Shown here: positions 34,971-43,562 of the stretch, in pieces | Layout: each line of letters begins with the position of its first letter | How positions within the stretch are numbered: the stretch's first letter is position 1 | DNA from: Streptomyces atratus | GTDB lineage: Bacteria; Actinomycetota; Actinomycetes; Streptomycetales; Streptomycetaceae | Reading direction: 5' to 3' | DNA length: 64,000 nt | Assembly (NCBI RefSeq): GCF_900119365.1 | Contig: NZ_FPJO01000029.1 | Span: forward strand, 1-64,000 | Notes under the pieces: model-generated | The model's database searches: none | What the model was told of the DNA's origin: nothing | Seen by the model: the letters and a program-made list of their open reading frames with translations, nothing else | Translations under genes and position numbers: made by a program

Positions 34971-35795
34971 TCACACGCCGACGGTTTCCTGAAGCACCAG
35001 GCGGCGTGGCGCGGCGCGGCCCCAGGGGAACCCGTGGTGCAGGTGGACGGCCGGCACGTGCCCGGCGTCGACCTCCACCGCCACCGCGGCCAGCACTTCG
35101 GGCACCGGCTCGATCTCCAGGAACCGCCAGCAGGCGGCCGAGTCGTCGACGGGCGGCCGGAAGGCGAGCACACCCCGGTCCTCGGCCAGGGTGAACGCGA
35201 AGGAGTCGAAGGGCAGTCCGAGCCCCAGCCCGCGCGCCTTGGAGTACGCCTCCTTCAGCGTCCACAGGCGCAGCGCGCGCCGGTCCCTCGTCCGCCCGGG
35301 GGCCGCACCGCCGATCCAGCTCTGCTCCTCGGGGGAGAACGTCGCGATGATGTTCGCCAGACCGCGTTCACCGCGGTCCAGCCGCTCGACGTCGACGCCG
35401 ATGCGCAGCCCGCGCGAGACGCCCAGCAGGTTGTACGCGTTGGCGTGCGAGAGGTTGAAGTCCAGTGCGTCGCCGCCGCGCGGCAGGCCTCCGGCGGGCG
35501 TCTGGAGGAACGGCCGCCCGCGCGAGGAACGCCAGATGACCGCCTCGGCCTCGGGAATGCCGGTCTCCAGCGCCAGTACCCGGCGCACCAGGGCGTGGGC
35601 GACGAGGTACTGGCGGCGGTCGCGTTCGAAGAGGAAGCGGCCCGCCACCTCCTGCTCGTTCTCGTCCAGCCAGTGCGAGGCCAAGGTGGCGGCGATCCCG
35701 GGTGTGAGGTCGTCGTTGGGGCAGAACCACAGATTGACGGGGTCCGGATCGGATGCGCCCGAAGCCGCCGGGCGGCCGGAAGTCAGCATGGTCAT
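34971..35795 (-). CDS. Sfp-type 4'-phosphopantetheinyl transferase 2
   Basis: This 274-residue transferase has IGVDVERLDRG and WTLKEAYSKARGLGLGLP, plus the substrate-side NLSHANAYNLLGVSRG. It differs clearly from the transferase at 9422-10276. ATG 35795 overlaps the stop of the KS-like gene (ATGA), so it is co-translated with the KS-like protein and tandem ACP. The simplest reading is that it primes that tandem ACP. Confidence 0.94.
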   Translation of the reverse strand: MTMLTSGRPAASGASDPDPVNLWFCPNDDLTPGIAATLASHWLDENEQEVAGRFLFERDRRQYLVAHALVRRVLALETGIPEAEAVIWRSSRGRPFLQTPAGGLPRGGDALDFNLSHANAYNLLGVSRGLRIGVDVERLDRGERGLANIIATFSPEEQSWIGGAAPGRTRDRRALRLWTLKEAYSKARGLGLGLPFDSFAFTLAEDRGVLAFRPPVDDSAACWRFLEIEPVPEVLAAVAVEVDAGHVPAVHLHHGFPWGRAAPRRLVLQETVGV

Positions 35796-37639
35796 GCCGG
35801 GCCCTCCTCGCCGCCCAGCCACAGCGGGACGCGCAGGAACGCGGACGCGGGCAGCGGCACGACCACGGTGCCCGCCCCATGGGCCCGCTCCAGGGCGGCC
35901 CAGTCGACGTCGAGCCCGGACAGCCACAGGCCGCACAGCTGGTGCAGACGCCCGGCCCGCCACAGCGCGGTGAGATACCTGTCCGTCTCGGGTGCGCCGG
36001 CCAGCCCCAGCGGGTCGGCGCCGCCGTCCCGCAGATCGGCGCAGGGCGTACCGTCCCGCACGAACCGTTCCAGGACCCGCACCAGTTCGGCTGTGTCGCC
36101 GACGACGGCGGCGAACCGGCAGTCCATGGCGGACCGGCCGGTGCGCAGGGACCGGGCGAGCGCCCCGAGCGGCGGCACCGGCCCCGGACCGCCGAGCAAC
36201 TCCGCGAACCGCCTTGCGGTGGCGGCCAGATGGGCGGGAGTGGGAGCGGACAGGACGAACAGCTCACCGACCCCGGCCGCCGTCGGCCCCGGGTCCGTAT
36301 CCGTCGCGGCGCCGATTTCGTGGCCCGCATCCGTCGCCGTGTCCGCATCCGTACCGGCCGGGAAGTACTCCTCCAGGATCACGTGCGCGTCCGCGCCGCC
36401 CGCCCCGCACGTCCCGACGCGGATACGGCGGGGCGCCGCGTCCGCGCGCTCCCAGGTCTCGGCCTCGGCACGTCGCGGACCGGGCGCCAGCACCCGGTGA
36501 CGCAGCTGGAGAACCGCCCGGGTGAGCGAGGCCGCCCCGGTGGCCGCCCCTGCCTCGCCGACGAGCGCGCGTACGGATGCGGCGTCCTCCCGTACGACGG
36601 CGGCCGACGCGTCCAGGCCGGCCGCACGCAGAGCCGCCTGCGGCACCCGCTGCTCGGCGGCGTGCGCCGGGTCGGCCGTGGTGGTCCGGGACCGGCGGCC
36701 AGGGCCCGGGGCAGTGGAGTCCGGTGCGATGTGGCCCACGGCGCTGCCGCGGACCAGGCAGTGGACGCTGTCGCCGTCGGCCAGAGCCCGCGCCAGGGGC
36801 TTGAGGAGCAGTGCGCCGACACCCTCGCCCGCGCCGGGACGCCGGCTGGCCGGGTGCAGGAGCAACTGGACGCCGCCCACGAGCGCGGCGGCGCATTCGC
36901 CCCGGTGCAGAGCGGCGAGCGCGAGATGGAGAGCGACGAGCACGGAGGACTGTTCGGTGTCCACCGACTGGCTGGGGCCGGTGAGACCGAGCAGGGACGA
37001 GAACCGGTTGGGCAGGCTCCACCGGCCGCCGCGAGGCATCGGCCGGGGCCGCTCCGAGGTCCACGTACGGGCCGCGAGCAGCGCGTAGTCACCGCTCCCG
37101 GCTCCGGTGAACACGCCGACGCTGCGCGGCGTCCCGTCCGCGGCGGTCAGGGCGTCCAGCCGGCCGCCGGTGCACCCTGCGTCCTCCAGGACCTCCCACG
37201 CGGTCTCCAGGAACAGCCGCTCCTGGGGGTCCATCAGGGCCGCCTCGCGCGCGTCGATCCCGAAGAACTCCGGATCGAAGTCCTGTACGCGCTCCAGGTA
37301 GTGGCCGATCTCGTCGCCGGGCCGTCCGGGCGGCGGCGCCGAGGCGCTGCCGTGCCCGGCGCGCACCCGGCGCCAGAAGGCGGCGAGATCGGACGCACCC
37401 GGGTAGTGCCCGGCCATCCCGACCACGGCGACCGGCTCGGCGGGGGCGACGACAGGGCCCGCAACCGGACCCTCCACGACCTCCAAGTCGGGCCAGGCAT
37501 CCGGCAGTTGGAGGACGGTGGGCGCCGGGCCGGTGGCGGCGGTGCCGACGGCACCGGTCGCGCCGGTCAGCAGCGCGGCCGCCTGGGCCCGGTCCAGATC
37601 ACCGTTCTTGAACCGGGTCAGGACTTCTTTCTCGTCCAT
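35792..37639 (-). CDS. Catalytically altered free-standing KS-like protein
   Basis: This 615-residue protein starts with a short helical docking-like segment (EVLTRFKNGDLDRAQAAALL) followed by a modular-type ketosynthase fold (VAVVGMAGHYPGASDLAAFW; FDPEFFGIDAREAALMDPQE). The active-site DTACSS is DTEQSS, so Cys is Gln (Gln230). The two histidine motifs (EAHGTGT and KSNIGHT) are not recognisable; the region is shortened. The C-terminal KS segment (ADAHVILEEYFP) and a post-KS linker are kept. KSQ domains decarboxylate malonyl-ACP to start chains, but they keep the histidines, so this protein may be structural, like a chain-length factor. ATG 37639 has AAGGAG 9 nt upstream; the tandem ACP gene precedes it by 31 bp. 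Confidence 0.85.
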   Translation of the reverse strand: MDEKEVLTRFKNGDLDRAQAAALLTGATGAVGTAATGPAPTVLQLPDAWPDLEVVEGPVAGPVVAPAEPVAVVGMAGHYPGASDLAAFWRRVRAGHGSASAPPPGRPGDEIGHYLERVQDFDPEFFGIDAREAALMDPQERLFLETAWEVLEDAGCTGGRLDALTAADGTPRSVGVFTGAGSGDYALLAARTWTSERPRPMPRGGRWSLPNRFSSLLGLTGPSQSVDTEQSSVLVALHLALAALHRGECAAALVGGVQLLLHPASRRPGAGEGVGALLLKPLARALADGDSVHCLVRGSAVGHIAPDSTAPGPGRRSRTTTADPAHAAEQRVPQAALRAAGLDASAAVVREDAASVRALVGEAGAATGAASLTRAVLQLRHRVLAPGPRRAEAETWERADAAPRRIRVGTCGAGGADAHVILEEYFPAGTDADTATDAGHEIGAATDTDPGPTAAGVGELFVLSAPTPAHLAATARRFAELLGGPGPVPPLGALARSLRTGRSAMDCRFAAVVGDTAELVRVLERFVRDGTPCADLRDGGADPLGLAGAPETDRYLTALWRAGRLHQLCGLWLSGLDVDWAALERAHGAGTVVVPLPASAFLRVPLWLGGEEGPA

Positions 37640-37670
37640 CGGGACGCGCTCCTTATGGGGTGGAACAGCC

Positions 37671-38411
37671 TCAGCCACGGCGAGCGAGCAGCACGACCGC
37701 CTCGTCCACGGTGAGCCGGTCGTCGCGGATCGCGTCCAGCAGGACATCGACGTCGCGCAACGGCGGGCGTGCCGCGGACACCGGGGCCGGCGCCCGGACG
37801 GGTTCGGCGTCCTGCGCGAACGCGCCCGTACGGGTCGCGATGTACGCCGCCACGGCGGCCAGGTTGGGGTGCTCGTACAGCAGGACCGAGCGCTCACGGA
37901 GTCCGAAGGTACGGTTGACCGAGGCGATGAACTCCGCGGCCACGATGGAGTCCATGCCGAGCACGTTGAAGGCGGCGGTTGTGTTGATGTCCCACGCGTC
38001 GCAGCACAGGATCGCCGCGAGCTGCTCGCGCAGCACCTCCGCGATCCGCGTCGTCGCCTCGGGCCCGGCGGATGCGGCAGGGGCGGCAGGAACGGCATCG
38101 GCGGCGAAGGCGGCGGCCGGAGGATCGACGAGCACGTCCGGCGCGGCGGGAACCGGGGCCGCGCCGCCCTTCACCCGCCTGACCTCCTGGGCGAAGGACG
38201 CCGGGGTCGGGTAGTCGTACAGGTCCGTGGCACGCACCTGGAGCCCGTACCGTCCGTTGACAACGGCCACGAACTCCACGACCAGCAGCGAGTCGAGCCC
38301 CAGGGACGGGAAGGTCTGCTCGGGGTCGATCTTCTCCGGCTTGACCCGCAGGACGTCGCCGAGCACCCCGATGAGGTCCGTCAGCACATCCGCGGGATGT
38401 TCAATCGTCAT
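37671..38411 (-). CDS. Free-standing tandem acyl carrier protein
   Basis: This 246-residue protein has two carrier domains, with attachment serines in GLDSLLVVEF (Ser41) and GMDSIVAAEF (Ser155), joined by an Ala/Pro-rich linker. It ends with a helix (VDVLLDAIRDDRLTVDEAVV) that resembles the N-terminal segment of the KS-like protein encoded next, suggesting a docking pair. Tandem ACPs are typical of trans-AT and PUFA-type synthases, not of aromatic clusters. ATG 38411 has GGAGGAG 6 nt upstream. Its partner acyltransferase is not visible; the only free AT in the window is a remnant. Confidence 0.9.
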   Translation of the reverse strand: MTIEHPADVLTDLIGVLGDVLRVKPEKIDPEQTFPSLGLDSLLVVEFVAVVNGRYGLQVRATDLYDYPTPASFAQEVRRVKGGAAPVPAAPDVLVDPPAAAFAADAVPAAPAASAGPEATTRIAEVLREQLAAILCCDAWDINTTAAFNVLGMDSIVAAEFIASVNRTFGLRERSVLLYEHPNLAAVAAYIATRTGAFAQDAEPVRAPAPVSAARPPLRDVDVLLDAIRDDRLTVDEAVVLLARRG

Positions 38412-38444
38412 CGCAGGCTCCTCCAAGCCGTCGGTGGCACACGC

Positions 38445-39158
38445 TCACCCGGTGCTGCCGGTGACCCCGGCCGGTACCGGTGCCCCCAAGGCGTCCAAGG
38501 GGGCGTCCGCGGGATCGTCCGCGGGGCGGGACAGCGGGACGGTTCCCGGCATCCCCGCGCGGTAGTTCGCCTCCGCGCCCTCGGGCACCAGGCTCGGCAG
38601 CAGCAGCGACCACAGCCCGGCGACCCGGCGTTGGAGCTCGGCGTAGGGCATTCCCGTGCCGGCCAATGTCTCGATTCCGCAGGCCGCCGCGGCCACCAGC
38701 GATTCGATGCTCTCCCAGTCGGTCCCGGCGCGGAGCTCCCCCGCTTCCCGGGCCTGCCGCAACAGCTCGCAGACCGCCGCGAGCCAGAAGCGGTGGAAGT
38801 CGGTGACCCCCTCCCGCAGGCCCGCGCACTCCTTGGTGATGCGGAATCCGGCCGGGATCGACGGTTCCTCGCGCAAGTTGCGGGCCAGCCAATGGGTCGT
38901 GTCGACCAGGGTCTGGAGCGGGCGGAGTCCGGATGCGCGCAGTTCGCGCACCGCCTCGTCCAGCAACGCGCATCCCCGCAGCTGGACGGCCTCCGCCAGT
39001 TCCTCCTTGGAGGCGAAATGGAAGTACAGCGCCCCTTTGGTCACTCCGGCGAACGCGGCGATCCCGCCGAGCGTCGCGCTCGCGTAGCCGTTGCGGTGGA
39101 ACATCTCGGCCCCCGCCTGCACCAGCTTCCTGCGGGTCCGCTCCGACCTCTCCTGCAC
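38445..39158 (-). CDS. TetR-family regulator, gamma-butyrolactone-receptor type 1
   Basis: This 237-residue protein has an N-terminal helix-turn-helix (GYASATLGGIAAFAGVTKGA, LYFHFASKEELAEAV) matching the butyrolactone-receptor group (ArpA/ScbR/BarA-like), followed by an all-helical ligand domain. The tail is longer than usual and Ala/Pro-rich. Tandem GTG codons at 39161 and 39158 follow GAGGAGG; I use the second. It sits between the tandem ACP gene and SARP 3, all leftward. I saw no clear ARE box in its short upstream gap. Confidence 0.9.
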   Translation of the reverse strand: MQERSERTRRKLVQAGAEMFHRNGYASATLGGIAAFAGVTKGALYFHFASKEELAEAVQLRGCALLDEAVRELRASGLRPLQTLVDTTHWLARNLREEPSIPAGFRITKECAGLREGVTDFHRFWLAAVCELLRQAREAGELRAGTDWESIESLVAAAACGIETLAGTGMPYAELQRRVAGLWSLLLPSLVPEGAEANYRAGMPGTVPLSRPADDPADAPLDALGAPVPAGVTGSTG

Positions 39159-39246
39159 CACGGCGCCTCCTCGGCCCATGGGCCGGGTACGTGTCCGGGC
39201 CACCGGGCGGGTCGCGGCCGCGCACCCGGCGTCGCGTACGGCCATC

Positions 39247-40080
39247 TCAGCCCACGCGGACGAGTCGCTCGGCGCCGCTCTCCGCCATCACCGGGTTCTC
39301 CGGGCTGGCCATGAGGATCGAGCGCTGCAGCCTGCGCAGGGCGGCCGACGGCTCGAGCCCGAGCTCACGCACCAGCGTGGTGCGCAGCCGCTGGTACACG
39401 TCGAGGGCCTCGCCCCGGCGGCCGGAGCGGTGCAGGGCGAGCATGAACTGCCCGTGCAGGTTCTCGTGGGTGCGGTACCGGCTGACGAGCACGGTCAGTT
39501 CGGCGAGCAGCTCGCGGTGCCTCCCGATCCGCAGATCGGCCTCGATACGCTGGTCGAGCGCGCACAGCCGGGTCTCCTCCAGCCGCTGGGTCTCCATGTC
39601 CAGCTGAATGCCACCGTGGACATCGGCGAAGGCCGGGCCGGACCACAGGGACAGTGCCTCGCGCAGCATCCGGGCCGCCCCCGGGAAGTCACCACCGTCC
39701 ATCGCCCGGTACCCCATGCCGGCCAGCCGGTCGAATTCCCGTACGTCGCTGGTGCCGCCGCCGCTGTTGAGCAGGTAGCCGCCCGGCAGCGTGACGAGCA
39801 CGTCCTTGGCGGTGCCGCGGTCCGTCTCACCGTCCGCCGGAGCCCGTTCGAGGGCGGTCGCGATGAGCGCCCGCAGCTGCAGTACGTAGGTCTGCAGTGT
39901 GGTCCTGGCGCTGCGTGGCGGTGCTCCCGCCCACAGTTCCTCTATCAGGGCCGACACCGGAACGACCTGGTCGGAATGGAGGGCCAGCAGCGCCAGCACC
40001 TGTCTTGGCTTGGCGGCGGTGGGCGTGATCGAGACCCCGTTCTCACGCACCGCCAGTGTGCCCAGTACTTCGATGTCCAC
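39247..40080 (-). CDS. SARP-family transcriptional activator 3
   Basis: This 277-residue protein has a winged helix (IEVLGTLAVRENGVSITPTA; RTTLQTYVLQLRALI) followed by a BTAD (ALDVYQRLRTTLVRELGLEP). The GTG at 40080 has GGGGAG 6 nt upstream. Upstream lies an ARE-like sequence (40147-40164). In the known cascades the butyrolactone receptor represses a SARP gene in this way, so this SARP is probably the link between the signal and the biosynthetic genes. Confidence 0.94.
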   Translation of the reverse strand: MDIEVLGTLAVRENGVSITPTAAKPRQVLALLALHSDQVVPVSALIEELWAGAPPRSARTTLQTYVLQLRALIATALERAPADGETDRGTAKDVLVTLPGGYLLNSGGGTSDVREFDRLAGMGYRAMDGGDFPGAARMLREALSLWSGPAFADVHGGIQLDMETQRLEETRLCALDQRIEADLRIGRHRELLAELTVLVSRYRTHENLHGQFMLALHRSGRRGEALDVYQRLRTTLVRELGLEPSAALRRLQRSILMASPENPVMAESGAERLVRVG

Positions 40081-40146
40081 GCCATTCTCCCCTGTCCGTG
40101 GATGAGCTTCGGCCAGTAAAAAACAGGACATGCGGTTTGTCAACAC

Positions 40147-40164
40147 AAAACCGACCGCACCGTT
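40147..40164. promoter_or_regulatory. ARE-like box upstream of SARP 3
   Basis: AAAACCGACCGCACCGTT resembles the receptor-binding consensus (half-sites of the ACCGACCGGTCGGT type). A further half-site TGCGGTTTGT is at 40131-40140. The rest of the interval 40165-40417 holds no gene I can support. Confidence 0.5.
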
Positions 40165-40417
40165 CTTTCCTTCAACTGACCTGGCGACCCCTCAAAAACC
40201 CGTTCTGAGCTGCACAGTTGCCATGAAGCGACGATATGGAGGCTTCCTGGACTGCTAGCTCATTCCTCATCCAGAGCAGAAGGAACACGCCAAAACAAAC
40301 CGACAGGTCTTCTCGTGGAAACGGCCGCTGACCTGCCCTCTCACCACCCGCACCCGACCACGAAAGAGTCCCGGCCCCTCACTCCCGTGAAGGGCCGGGA
40401 CTCCGTCACGTCACCGG

Positions 40418-41038
40418 TCAGGATTGCCGGGTTCCGCCGGCCTCGATCACGGCGAGACTCGCCGCCGGCACGAGCGTCGGCAGCAACAGCCGCCAGAACC
40501 GCGTGACCGTCGACGCCGAGAGCCACATCGGGTCCCGGGCCCCGAGCACCTCGAACCCCACGGTCGCGGCCACCACGGCGGTCACCGCGTCCGGGACCGC
40601 TGTTCCCCGGCGCAGTTCACCCTCGGCCTCGGCCTGCTTCAGCGTCTCCTCGACCCAGCACCGCCAACGCTGCCGCAGATCCATCCGGGGCGGGCGGGAC
40701 GTCTCGCCGCTCAGTGCGAAGCCGACCCGCAGCACCACGTCGCCGCGCAGCACCTCGGCAAGCATGTGGCTGACATCGACGAGGACTTGCACACGGCTCA
40801 CCCCGAGCGGCATTGCACCGTTCGTGACGGCCAGCAGCCTGGTCAGCGCCGCCTCCTCGACGACGTCCACCAGGACGGCCTTGCTGGCGAAGTGAAAGTG
40901 CAGCGCCCCGTTGCTCACCCCCGCCCGCGAGCTGATCGCGGTGAGCGACGCCGCCGAGAAGCCGTCCCGGTCGAAGACCTCGGCCGCGGACCGGATCAGG
41001 GTTTCACGCGTACGCGCCGCGCGTTCCTGTTTGACCAT
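40418..41038 (-). CDS. TetR-family regulator, gamma-butyrolactone-receptor type 2
   Basis: This 206-residue protein has a typical receptor helix-turn-helix (GFSAASLTAISSRAGVSNGA, LHFHFASKAVLVDVV) and a helical ligand domain. ATG 41038 has GGAG 6 nt upstream. A near-palindromic ARE (41100-41117) lies about 62 bp upstream, as expected for autoregulation. It is divergent from the AfsA-like gene across about 400 bp carrying two ARE boxes, the classical layout of a butyrolactone synthase and receptor pair. Confidence 0.92.
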   Translation of the reverse strand: MVKQERAARTRETLIRSAAEVFDRDGFSAASLTAISSRAGVSNGALHFHFASKAVLVDVVEEAALTRLLAVTNGAMPLGVSRVQVLVDVSHMLAEVLRGDVVLRVGFALSGETSRPPRMDLRQRWRCWVEETLKQAEAEGELRRGTAVPDAVTAVVAATVGFEVLGARDPMWLSASTVTRFWRLLLPTLVPAASLAVIEAGGTRQS

Positions 41039-41099
41039 CAACTGCTCCGTCACTGCCGAGGGTTGCCGTACTTGCCGAAAGACAGGCGATGACTATAAC

Positions 41100-41117
41100 A
41101 AACCGCGCGTGCGGTTT
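41100..41117. promoter_or_regulatory. ARE box upstream of TetR 2
   Basis: AAACCGCGCGTGCGGTTT is an 18-bp near-perfect palindrome of the butyrolactone-receptor type, 62 bp upstream of the ATG at 41038. Confidence 0.65.
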
Positions 41118-41367
41118 CTGAAGATTTCCTGCTCGTCCGCCAAACACCGGGACCGAGGCCCGATCCACCCACCAGAACGCCGCGGACCCACCTCGAGTCA
41201 CCCCCACTCAAGGGCAACTTGTGTCACGCTCGAACCATGTCGGACTGGAAACGGACACTGACTCGGCGCCGAACCGCGTCGGCCTGGCCGCATCCCCGAG
41301 AACAGGCAAATCGGAATGAACGCCTCCGCCGTCTTTGGATGACAAGGAGTCAGAAGCACTAGAAATT

Positions 41368-41383
41368 AAACCGGTTGGTATGT
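41368..41383. promoter_or_regulatory. ARE box upstream of the AfsA-like gene
   Basis: AAACCGGTTGGTATGT matches the ARE pattern (ACCGG followed by GGTATGT) and lies 62 bp upstream of ATG 41446. Confidence 0.6.
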
Positions 41384-41445
41384 ATTTTCAGGCCAAGGAA
41401 CAGACCAGCCCTGAACACACCTCTCGCACCAGCCCAGGGGGAGCA

Positions 41446-42468
41446 ATGTCTGCGAGCACGTTTCAGGTCGAACGAACAGCGTTCGACAGAGAAATGACGA
41501 GAGGCGCCAAGGCTTCCACGATCAAGCCCGGCGGCTTCTACCCCACCACTCTGACCACTACCGTTCCCAAAGAACTCGTACACCGTTCCGCTGTCGCGGA
41601 GGTCATGCTCACGGACTGGGAGCGGGTGGACGACACCCACTTCGTCATGTCCGCCCAGTGGCCGCGCGGCCACAGCTTCTTCACCCCGGTCGCGGACGGC
41701 TACCACGATCCGCTCATCGGCTGCGAGACGCTCCGCCAGATCGGCATCCTGCTGGGACACGCGGAGTTCGGTGTGCCCTTCGGCCACCAGTTCCTCGTCT
41801 GGGACCTCGACATCGCCGTACGTCCGGAGCATCTGCGGATGGGGTACGAGCCCGCTGCGCTCAGCATCGATGTCCACTGCACGCAGATCAACCGGCGCGG
41901 CAGGAACCTGTCGGGGCTGCGCTTCGAGGCGGTCTTCCACCGCGACGGGAACGTCGTCGCGACCGGGGGCGGCTCCTTCTCCTGCATGGCCCCTTCGGTC
42001 TACCGCCGGGTGCGCGGCGAGCACATGCCCGGCGGCAACTGGTACCAGCTGCCGCTGATCAGCCCGGCGGCGCCGCAGAGCGTCGGGCGCATGTCGCCCA
42101 TGGATGTCGTGCTCTCCCCCACGAGCGAGCTGAACCGCTGGCAGCTGCGGGTGGACACACGGCACCCCGTGCTCTTCGAGCACGCGGTCGACCATGTGCC
42201 GGGCATGGTGCTGGTCGAAGCCGCCCGCCAGGCCACGGCGGCCGCCCTCGGCCGGTCCTCCTACCTCCCGCTCGGCATCGCCAATGAGTTCAAGCGGTAC
42301 GTCGAGCTGGACTCCCCGTGCCTGATCGAGGCGTCCCTACTGCCCGAAACAACCCCCGGGGGCGAACAGAGCGTCCTCGTGACCGCCCATCAGGACGGTG
42401 CGCTCGTCTTCAACTCCACGGTGACGGCCGGATCGCACGGCAGCCAAGCTCTGACGAACGACATCTGA
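41446..42468 (+). CDS. AfsA-like gamma-butyrolactone biosynthesis enzyme
   Basis: This 340-residue protein has two hotdog-like AfsA repeats: the first around VMSAQWPRGHSFFTPVADGY and GHQFLVWDLDI, the second around VLFEHAVDHVPGMVLVEAAR and IANEFKRYVELDSPCLI. AfsA-type enzymes join a beta-ketoacyl chain to dihydroxyacetone phosphate, the first step to A-factor-like butyrolactone or related autoregulators. The ATG at 41446 follows GGGGGAGCA; an upstream extension to 41335 has no good ribosome-binding site and overlaps the ARE. A strong terminator follows. Together with the three receptor homologues it forms a local quorum-type switch for the cluster. Confidence 0.93.
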   Translation: MSASTFQVERTAFDREMTRGAKASTIKPGGFYPTTLTTTVPKELVHRSAVAEVMLTDWERVDDTHFVMSAQWPRGHSFFTPVADGYHDPLIGCETLRQIGILLGHAEFGVPFGHQFLVWDLDIAVRPEHLRMGYEPAALSIDVHCTQINRRGRNLSGLRFEAVFHRDGNVVATGGGSFSCMAPSVYRRVRGEHMPGGNWYQLPLISPAAPQSVGRMSPMDVVLSPTSELNRWQLRVDTRHPVLFEHAVDHVPGMVLVEAARQATAAALGRSSYLPLGIANEFKRYVELDSPCLIEASLLPETTPGGEQSVLVTAHQDGALVFNSTVTAGSHGSQALTNDI

Positions 42469-42496
42469 CCGATGTCGAACAGCGGCTTACCCCACG

Positions 42497-42529
42497 TACG
42501 GCGGCTGCCCGGTAGGGGCAGCCGCCGTA
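42497..42529. terminator. Terminator between the AfsA-like and NmrA-like genes
   Basis: A perfect 14-bp inverted repeat, TACGGCGGCTGCCC (42497-42510) and its complement (42516-42529), lies between convergent genes and probably serves both. Confidence 0.8.
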
Positions 42530-42596
42530 TTCACATGCCCGCACCAGTGCTCTCACCGGTGCCCTCTCTGATGCCCTCGCTGATGCCCGGAGGCTC

Positions 42597-43436
42597 TCAC
42601 CCGAAGGCACTCAGGTGGTCGCTCGCCCATCCGCGGAAGGTTCCGGCCGGCCGGCCGAGCAGAGTGGCAACCGTGCCGTCCACCTCCGCCTTCGAACCCT
42701 CGCGGCCGCGCTCCGCACTTTCCAGCAGCGCCTCGACGATCTGGGCCGGATAGCGTGCGCCCAGTGCCGTACGGGCCTGCTCCGGCCCCAGTTCCTCGAA
42801 ACGGAGTGGACGGCGCAGGAGTTCGGCGAGCTGGGCCGTCTGCTCGACCGCGGTGATCGCCTCCGGCCCGGTCAGCGTGTGGATTCTGCCCGCATGGCCG
42901 TCCTCGGTGAGGGCACGTACCGCCACCTCCGCCACGTCACGCGGATCGACACAGGCGTTGACCGACGCCCCGTACAGGGCTCGCACCACGTGGCCCGAGC
43001 GTATGGAGCCCACCCAGGAAAGCGTGTTGGACATGAACGCACGCGGACGCAACAGAGTCCACTCCATACCGGATCCGCGCAGCTGGTCTTCGTTGCGGCG
43101 CTGCCACCGGGTGATCAGGTCCTCGGCCCGGCTGTCGGCGACCGCGGCCGCGGATAGTTTCACCACATGCCGCACCCCCGCCGACCGGGCGCTCCGGAGA
43201 AAGCCCGCGTCGTCGTTCCCGCCGGGGTTGGTGACCAGAAAAACGGTATGAACCCCTCGCAGAACACCCACCAGCGACGCCGGATCCGAAAAATCCCCGG
43301 GCACGATCTCGGCCGCCGCACCCGCACCCGTAACCCGCCCCGGATCCCTGGCCATGATGCGAACTGGCAGGTCAGCGGGGATTCCACGGACCACTTCCCG
43401 CCCGATGGTCCCCGTGGCACCGGTGACAAGAATCAT
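42597..43436 (-). CDS. NmrA-like NAD(P)-binding reductase
   Basis: This 279-residue Rossmann protein starts MILVTGATGTIGREVV and has FLVTNPGGNDDAGF and VVKLSAAAVADSRAED in place of a classical SDR Tyr-x-x-x-Lys, placing it with the atypical NmrA/HSCARG-like group. Such proteins are reductases or redox sensors. Next to an AfsA-like gene it could reduce the butenolide or keto group of the autoregulator precursor, but this rests on position only. ATG 43436 is preferred (GAGGG 6 nt upstream); an upstream ATG at 43460 is possible. Confidence 0.82.
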   Translation of the reverse strand: MILVTGATGTIGREVVRGIPADLPVRIMARDPGRVTGAGAAAEIVPGDFSDPASLVGVLRGVHTVFLVTNPGGNDDAGFLRSARSAGVRHVVKLSAAAVADSRAEDLITRWQRRNEDQLRGSGMEWTLLRPRAFMSNTLSWVGSIRSGHVVRALYGASVNACVDPRDVAEVAVRALTEDGHAGRIHTLTGPEAITAVEQTAQLAELLRRPLRFEELGPEQARTALGARYPAQIVEALLESAERGREGSKAEVDGTVATLLGRPAGTFRGWASDHLSAFG

Positions 43437-43496
43437 GGACTTCCCTCTCTTGTCCGACATTTCCCCGGCCGGTACGGACGGGGAGGCGGCCTGTAA

Positions 43497-43516
43497 GATA
43501 CGAACTGGACGGTTTC
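43497..43516. promoter_or_regulatory. ARE-like box upstream of TetR 3
   Basis: GATACGAACTGGACGGTTTC is an imperfect palindrome of the receptor-operator type, in the divergent promoter region 47 bp before the GTG at 43563. Confidence 0.5.
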
Positions 43517-43562
43517 TTTACCGCTCCCGACGTTCGACCACCCTGAGGAGGGAGGAGGCAAA

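Noticed and set aside
35792..37639. Active KSQ-type decarboxylase
   Set aside because: The Cys-to-Gln change fits, but I cannot find the two histidine motifs that KSQ domains need, so I do not claim decarboxylase activity.
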